From Maniola hyperantus (Eukaryota; Arthropoda; Insecta; Lepidoptera; Nymphalidae): DNA of 64,000 nt. This document shows, in pieces, positions 53,601 to 62,600 of the stretch. The notes under the pieces are model-generated. The model was not told the origin of the DNA. It was given only the letters and a program-made list of their open reading frames with translations, and did not search any database. Positions within the stretch are counted from its first letter, which is position 1; each line of letters opens with the position of its first letter. The position numbers were made by a program, and so were the translations under genes. The DNA lies in the NCBI RefSeq assembly GCF_902806685.2, contig NC_048557.2, positions 5,948,666 through 6,012,665 on the forward strand, in the 5' to 3' direction.

Positions 53601-56600
53601 CTAAATTGTTTTTGTCTATAAGTATATTTTTTAATTTATCTTACTTATTATTGTAATTAATACAGTATGTCTGAATTTGTCATTCTATTAGATCATAATA
53701 CAATTTTATGGAATTTTGGTTTTTAATTACTATTATTTACTGACATTGTTTTAAATTACTATGGTATGCATAAATATTTGCATACACTGTGCATGATATA
53801 AAAAAAAGGTTATATGCGAAAATATTAAGTATGTATCGTACGCGACAGGTCGAGATGGCAATCGGGGCGTCCCTTCCCCATTTCAAACTGTCGCGTACTA
53901 TTACTACCTAGTTAGTTTTAGCGCAAAAACGCCATGATTTTGAATCACACATATTAATAGCACGATATCAGTGACATAAAAATACAGTTTATAATAGTGT
54001 GTGCTGTGCCATCAGCACAGATGTCCGTGTGGAAAAGAGGTTGATAAATTTGGAATCCACGGACTCTCTTGCCAAAGGAGCTCCGGTAGGCTGTTTAGGC
54101 ATGGCTCTCTTAACGATACAATTAAAAGAGCTCTTGCCACCTTAATATTCCTGCGCTCATTGAGCCGGCAGGGATTAGTCGGGATGATGGCAAGAGACCT
54201 GATGGATTGACGCTGGTTCCCTGGGAACGGGGACGGGCGCTAATGTGGGACGCAACTTGCGTTGACACATTGGCCCCGTGTCATATCAGGAAGACAGCAT
54301 CAAGACCGGGAGCCGCAGCAGAAACAGCTGAAAACGGCAAGCGGCGCAAGTATGCCTCTCTTATAGAGAGTTACATTTTTGTGCCGTTTGCCGTGGAGAC
54401 CCTGGGGCCATGGAGTCTTAGTGCTAAAAATTTTTTACGAGACATTTCACCGCGATTAATAGCCTCAACTGGTGACAGAAGGGCTGGCTCATTTTTTGCG
54501 CAGCGGATCAGCCTGGCTGTCCAGCGCGGAAATGCAGCCAGTATTCTTGGCACCATTCCACGCGGTCATGATTTATATAGTAATTAGATAAGGCTAGCTT
54601 TAAGTTTTATTGTATTAAAAAAAAAAAAAAAAAAAAAAAAAGTTCAAAAAAAAAAAAAAAAAAGTTTATAATAATATTTATTGTGGTTTAATATCATTAT
54701 AGTACCACAGTCAAGAAACCTACAGGGTACTTCCCGTTGACCTAGAATCATGAAATTTGGTAGGTAGGTAGGTCTTATAGCTGGCTTTAAGGGAAAAATC
54801 TGAAAACCGTGAATTTGTGGTCACATCACACAAAAAAATTTGTGGTCTTGAACTAATAATTAATATCAAGTGGGGTATCATATGAAAGGGCTTCACCTGT
54901 GCCTTCACCTTCGCCTTCACCTCTAAAACAGATTTTTATGAATCATAGTTTTTGATTTATCGTGCAAAATGTCGTAAAAATATGACTGTACTATGGAACC
55001 CTCGGTGCGCGAGCCTGACTCGCATTTGGCCGGTTTTTTTAAAAAATCTTTCCTCTCGTATAGTTTTCAGTAGACAGTAAAATATGGGACGTGATGGTTT
55101 CTGTATCGGCTGCTAATCCAGAGTTCCGTATATTGGGACCTGATAACGCTGAGGTGGCAGTCGAAAAAATTACCGCCACGGCTACCACATCTGTAAGTGT
55201 TTGTTTTATAATATTAGGTACTAGCTGATGCCCGCGACTTCGTCCGCGAGGAATTAGGTTTTTCAAAAATCCCGTGGGAACTCTTTGATTTTCCGGGATA
55301 AAAATATTATGCTGGCGACTTCGTCCACGTGGACTACACAAATTTCAAACCCCTGTTTCCGCCCTCTTAGGCGTTAAATTTTCAAAAATCCTTTGTTAGC
55401 TGATGTCTACGTCATAATAGCTATCTGCATGCCAAATTTCAGCCCGATCCGTCCAGTAGTTTAAGCTGTGCGTTGATAGATCAGTCAGTCAGTCATTCAG
55501 TCACCTTTTTATAGTATATTTAGACTAGATGATTGGAGAACTAGCAAGAAACTCTGTAGTAGCTCTTTACAGATGTGTAAGTGAATCAAAGGAGATCGCC
55601 TGTGAACGGGCCCTCCTTTGTGGCGCGCCGGGTCAAAACTTAAACTAATTTTTAAAAATGTGCTATTTTTTTACGATTTTAATATGTTTAGTTACGACTT
55701 TTCTTTCACTCTATTATTGAAAATATCAACAATTACAGTTAAAATCGTAAACATCCATTTATTTTGAAGAAGTATTAATTAAATATAACTTCAATATCGG
55801 CAACATAAAAAATAAGATTTCTTTATAACCAGGGTGAATAAATGGAAATCGTTTGCAGAATATAAAAAGGTAATTATTTGTCTACAAAATAAAATTAAAA
55901 CCATGATGACATAACAATTATATTAGGGGGGGCCTAAAGCTCCTAAGAAAATGGGCAATCTCCTTTACTACTCCTTTTTCTTTTTAGATTGGCAAACTGA
56001 AGACAAACCCTGGCGTCTACACGATCATCATGAATAGTGATGCCAGCAGCAAGCCGACCTCAGTGGTTATAACTGGATCCACAGCAGTGACATTCCGACA
56101 TGGCTTTTCTCCGTTTATACCATCGACTATTAACGAGACCTCTACCAAGCCTATGCCAGGTTAGTATAAATTTTTTTACAAAAAAATAAAAACCGACTTC
56201 GTTACACAAACACTAAAAATTGAAAAATAATTTAATTTATTACCGAATATATTATGTATACAAGAGTTAATATAGTTCCATAATAATACTTTTTGGTGCC
56301 GGTGCCAATTAGCTTTAGCTGCGCGAATCGTCTAGACTTCATATTTTTATGGGACTCCACAATGGCACCTCATTGGCACCGACCCCAAAAAATATTATTA
56401 TGGAACTATATTAACTCTTGTATACATAATATATTCGGTAATAAATTAAATTATTTTTCAATTTTTAGTGTTTGTGTAACGAAGTCGGTTTTTATTTTTT
56501 TTGTAAAAAAAATTATTTCACAATTTTTAGTGGCCCCATGGAATTATGCTATGCCTGGTTAAAAATCTATTGTTTACTAAGCTATTACACTGATCGCGAG

Positions 56601-59600
56601 CAATTTACTCTTATCCGTTGAGGAGTTCCAGTATCTATCTTCGAAGATGTTCATCAGATCTTCACCAAATTGAAATGGGACCAACTTTGAAGTAAACCCT
56701 TTCAAACAAAAAAAGAATTTTCAAAATCGGTCCAGGCGTTTTCGAGTAATCGGGGAACATACATAAACGAATTGAGAACCTCCTCCTTTTTTTGAAGTCG
56801 GTTAAAAATTACTTGTTAGGTAAGTACGTGACAGAGCGAGATGGCAATCGGGGTGCGAACGCCTCGCACACCGACACAGTCCCCGCGCTAACGCGGTGCG
56901 GGTAAGCGGGGCGTCCTCCCGCCTCATACGCCGATTGCCATCTCAACCTGTCGAGGACTATACCTTGTTAATTGTTATCACGCCTATTGGTCGATTGATC
57001 GTAAGGAGTGTAGTACCCAGTAGTACCTATGGTTATTGACTTAGGAAGTTCTTTGTCATTTTCCTTTCCTCCGTGCCTCAACGACAAGTCCACGGTTTCA
57101 GTAATTATCGCTAGCGCCGGATCATCATCATCATTATTGTCAACTGATAGACGTCCTCAGTTGGACTTAGGTCACTTGTAGGAACTTCCACACGCCACGG
57201 TTTTTTTTATTTGTATTCATTATAGGTATACGCTTGACCACAATCACACCTGATGGGAAGTGATGATGTGGCCTAAGATGGGACGCGTTTACCTAGAAGA
57301 TGACGGTCTTGCGCCACCTGAATTCAACGGCTCCCTGCGCCTCGTTTAATATCGTCTATCCACATAGTGGGGGTCTTTTTACGCTGCGCTTTCCGGTGCG
57401 ACGTGCGAGGTGCGAGGTCGCCATTCTAGCACCTTAGAACCCTAACGTCTATTGGATTTTAGAACTATGTGCCTCTTCAGCTTCGCCTAAGATTCGAATA
57501 ACTCTTAGTAGTGTATCTATGTGGAAAGATCTCGGAACCCCTTGCATTATTATCCTAAGAAAACCTCTACTTTTGATCAGAATATCTGTCAAAAGCTAGC
57601 AGACAAACAGGCAGATATACTTTATTAATAATGTGTTTATTTAATAACTAGCTGATGCCCGCGACTTCGTACGCGTGGATTTAGTTTTTTATAGATCCTG
57701 TGGGAACTCTAAAAATTTCCGGGATAAAAAGTAGCCTATGACCTTCCCCGGGTTGCAAGCTACCTCTGTACCAAATTTCGTCAAAATCGGTTGAACGGTT
57801 GAGCCGTGAAAAGCTAGCAGACAGACAGACACACTTTCGCATTTATAATATTAGTATGGATTATTAAGAATAGTGTGGATTTAAAAAAATATTCCTTTTT
57901 AGATGAGCTATCTGTTTTATCAATTCAATTAGACAACAATAAAAGGGATGTTTTATTAAAAACGGTTGAGATAAGAGATGAAAACGACCGTATCATTTAT
58001 GAGCTACCTTTGGAAATGGTGAACGATGACCAACAATTCTACATTACCCAGGTTATGGACCCACCTACAGATTCATTTAAAATAGTGGTAAGATTTTTAA
58101 TTTTCCATAAAAACGCACGATACTTCTGGGAAGTATAAAAAATCGGCTAATTGCGAGTCAGGCCTCGCTTTTTTAGGGTTCCGTACATAATTATGAACAA
58201 CATAATATTTCGAGTGTATGAATTCCGACCTATAGACACGAAGAAAAACTCAAAAATGTTCGTTTGTTTTGGTCACAGCTTACAGTATGAGGCATAGGTA
58301 TGAGGCATTTAGAATGTCATATCGGCTTTGTAGAGAGTTTTCGCTGTCACTCATACTTATATGACGTTTTGTCGGTCTCAACGACAGGGACAACGCTCTA
58401 TCTCTGCTATCTTTTTCTAAAGGTCGATGTACATTACTTTCGGCTAACTATGTATTTTGTAAATTATTGCCCGCGGTCCGATCACAAATGCATGCAGTAA
58501 CAAATGTAGCGCCATCTACGATGTGATTTTAAAAAACCATTTTATTTCGACGAGCTCTTTTTAATTTTTTTTGTGATTAGGTTTGCCTGCCTTTCATGAT
58601 TCTAGGTCAACGGGAAGTACCTCCCCTATAGGTTTTGATTCTCCTTGTCTTGACAGACACGACATACAGATAGACAGACAGACAATGCAGTTTTTCCTTT
58701 TGAGGTACCTACGGAACCCATAAAAAATCAGACTCTTAACTCGCCTCAATAGCTCAACGGGTAAAGGGTGAAAACCGAAAGGTCGACGGTTCAAACCCCG
58801 CCCGTTGCACTATTGTCGTACCTACTCCTAGCACAAGCCTGACGCTTAGTTGGAGAGGAAAGGGGAATATTAGTCATTTAACATGGCTAATATTCTTTTT
58901 TTTAAAAAAAAACGAATACTTAGCTAACCCACGATTTTTAACAAGACGTATCAGTAAGTACCTACCTACTTATCTAACACCAAACAACTCCAATTTATAT
59001 ATACTTTTAAATTACAGGTACATGGTTACACACCCTCAAATGAAAAGATCACCAGGATATCACCAACAACTGTGGAATATCAAAAACCTAATCTGGGTAA
59101 ATAATCTATGAATTCTAAAAGTGTACCTAATGTAGAAAAGATTTTTTCAAATAAAACCGGTTAATAATAAATTATTACTACTGGTGCCCGCGACTTCCTC
59201 CGTGTGGATTTAAATTTGTAAAATCCCGAGGGAACTCTTTGATTTTCCGGGATAAAAAGTAGCCTATGTTACTCTCCTGGTCTTTGACTATATCCATGCA
59301 AAAAATCACGTCGATCCGTTGCTCTGTTGCGACGTGATTGAAGGACAAACCAACAAACACACTTTCGCATTTATAATATGGGTAGTGACGTTTTCATTTT
59401 TTTTTTGTTGCAGTAACAGAAACAGTAAAAAACTTGGCACCTAAAGTCACTATTTTAGGAGAAGCGAAGACAATAAATGCAGAATATAAAAAGCCTTTGA
59501 CTATACATTGTAAAGTGATGGCATATCCTGCGCCAGACGTAATATATTGGCTGGACGAAAAAGGCATATACTTACCTTTAACGGTAATATTATGTACCTA

Positions 59601-62600
59601 TACCTAATGGCTAGTAAGAAACCAAAAACCCATCAAAAAATGTCACGGGGTTTTAGGGTTCCGTACCTCAAAAGGAAAAACGGAACCCTTATAGGATCAC
59701 TTTGTTGTCTGTCTATCTGTCTGTCTGTCAAGAAACCTACAGGGTACTTCCCGTTGACCTAGAATCATGAAATTTGGCAGGTAGGTAGATCTTATAGCTG
59801 ACATTTGGGGAAAAATCTGAAAACCGTGAATTTAGGGTTAGATCACACAAAAAAAATTAAATTGTGGTCATGATCCAATAATTATTAGTATTTTCAATTT
59901 TCGAAGTAAGTAACTATATCAAGTGTGGTATCATATTATGAAAGGTCTTCACCTGTGCAATCTAAAACAGATTTTTATTTATTTTTATGTATCATAGTTT
60001 TGAATTATCCTGCAAAATGTCGAAAAAATACGACTGTAGTATGGAACCCTCATTGCGCGAGCCTGACTCGCACTTGGCCGTTTTTTTTTATTGCGTGATA
60101 GACTTACGCTTGACGACAATCATGCTTTAAAAAGCAATGATGTCTAGGTTGGAGCTAGGAGGAGAGTGCTTGCTTACAAGATGCCTATTCACTCTTGTTT
60201 TTAAGGTTTTCAGGTAGGTACCTAATACGTGGCGTTAGGAAACATAACGTATCATAAACGTTGAGAAAAAAACGCGGTTTCTCGCTGCTCTATGGTAAAA
60301 CGGTGAAGAGGGAACAATGTTGTGTGTGTGAATCCTGAGCACACTCTTTCATCTTTTCAGTTCACTCTCACTGGATCATTGATCGACATTTTCTATTATA
60401 TGGTAGGCGATAGGTCGAGAGTTCACCCGCACTATTCTGCACTGAGTTAGCGCGGAGACTGTGCGAGTAATGTACTCCACCCATTGTCACTCCAGCTTCG
60501 CAATTTTGCACAACTTTTTAAAAACTATAAACTCTTTATTTAAGCCTATTGCAGTTGATCTTCCATATGAATACATAAGTATTCTTTACTTACGCAATGT
60601 AGAAGAAAATAGTACACAAACTTGTTTAGCAAATAACACTATGGGACAGGATAGAGCTTCTGTTAATATTGAAATCAAAACTTTCTTCAATGTACTTGAA
60701 TATCCGACTGGTAAGTTGCATTAAGTTCAAATCAAGATTTACTTAATGGACTAAGAGCCAGCGCGTGCCAAACTTTTGTGATTTTATAAAAGCTGAAAGT
60801 TTATCTACGTATTGGTCACACTTTTAGTTTAAAAGTTTAAGGGTGTCTGGTAGGGATTTGCCACGACACCAAGCGTCTGGTGATAATAATAATAGTACTT
60901 ATAATAATCTTTAGTATCAGAAATTACATCCATATTTACAATAATAATTTTAGATTCATAATATGTAATTATTCAATATAAAACCTTCCTTTTATGGTGC
61001 ACCAGTAATGCACGCAATGCAATGCGGCGGTGTACGCCCACCCAGTGCCTCATAAATGCTGAAATATTGCATGACGTGATTTCTAATACTATTCCGAAGA
61101 AAAAAAAATACTTTATACTTTGATGTAAGATTTTTTACACCTTTATTATCTGTTATCTTTCAAAGCCACCATGATCCAAACAAACATCCAAACAAACGTT
61201 CCTCCCAGGCAAGGTTGGGGACAATACGTAGAGAAACTTTCAGCTTTTATAAAATAACGAAGGTCTGGCACGCGCTGGCTCTCTCTCTATAAGCTACGTA
61301 TATCATGACTATAATATTGTAAGGTACGCGGCCAAAAGTGATGAACATCGATCTTCAGAAGGAGATAGCAGATTTGTAGAGCACTGTCTCGGTCGTTGAG
61401 ACCGGCAAAACGTCATAATATGGGTATGAGTGACAGAGACAACTCTCTACAAAGCTGAAATGTCATTCTAAAGGCCGATGTTCATCACTTTCGGGCGTGT
61501 ACTGTACAAAAAATGTTTCTTTCATAGACGCAACTATAGAATATAGAACAACAGCACAACTGAAACTGAAGATAGAGTCATTGCCGCCCGCTACTATTGT
61601 TTGGCTTAAAGATGATGACGTATTAAGAAACAATGAATATTTTAGTATTTCTGAAGACAACAGTACATTAACAATCAAGGATATGCAACCAGCAATGACA
61701 GGAAGTTATACTGTTGAAGCATCGAATGGTTTCAATGCAAAACGATTTGATTTTGAAATATTTTTATCGGGGGCAGGTAATTTTTTTGTTCAAGGCATAG
61801 ACAGACATGAAGTGCAATAGTAATTACAAGGTATAATGAGCTCCACGCTGATTCCTCGTTCCATGGAATTCCACAAAACACTGATTAGTACAGTACGCAC
61901 CAGAAAATAATTAAAATCGACGTTTAGAAAGAGATTTAGTAGTTTTGTAAAGCATTGTCTCTATTGTTGTAAAGAAATAGAACTGAATACAAAATTATAT
62001 AAAGCACCAAAACAATTTATTTTACAGAACCTCCCAAAATTGACTCAAACATGGCTAGTGAGTACCGAGTCGAAAAAGGCTCTAGTGCAGAATTATCATG
62101 CAGGTAAAAAAAAACCATACTTAGCTTACTTCGAAGGATATTTTCAAGTGAAATGTTAAAAGTCTGTAGTTATACTGCAAATTATAAATTGGCGATAGAA
62201 GAAATGATCAAAGTGTTTTGATTATTATTTTTCATTTTAATTGAACATATTATTTAACTGTGTTTTTGTATTTTTAGAGTTATAAGTGGCAAACCAGAAC
62301 CGGAATTCTATTGGTCATTTGATAAAGACTATACGGGTAATTTTGAAATAATGCAAATAGCAGAAGTCAGTAGCACGGAAAGTAGCTATAATATCGACAA
62401 AGTTGACCCAAAAGTTGCTGGGGCTTATAAATGCACAGCCTACAATGATTTTGGAGAAGACTCCCGAGAAATGGATTTATTCGTTGAATGTACGTCGATT
62501 TGGTTATTGTTTTAAATGCAAGATAGGATGGAAAACAATGATGACGTTTAGGTTCGAGTACGCTTGCCTAGAAAATGCCTATTCACTCTTACCCGGAAGG

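Noticed and set aside
54001..54587. Domesticated host gene from the LINE reading frame
   Set aside because: A frameshift near 54180, 5' truncation, poly-A tail and target duplication mark it as an ordinary dead LINE copy.
58594..58794. Minus-strand open frame of 66 codons
   Set aside because: It is made of Rep-H and SINE-C sequence in reverse.
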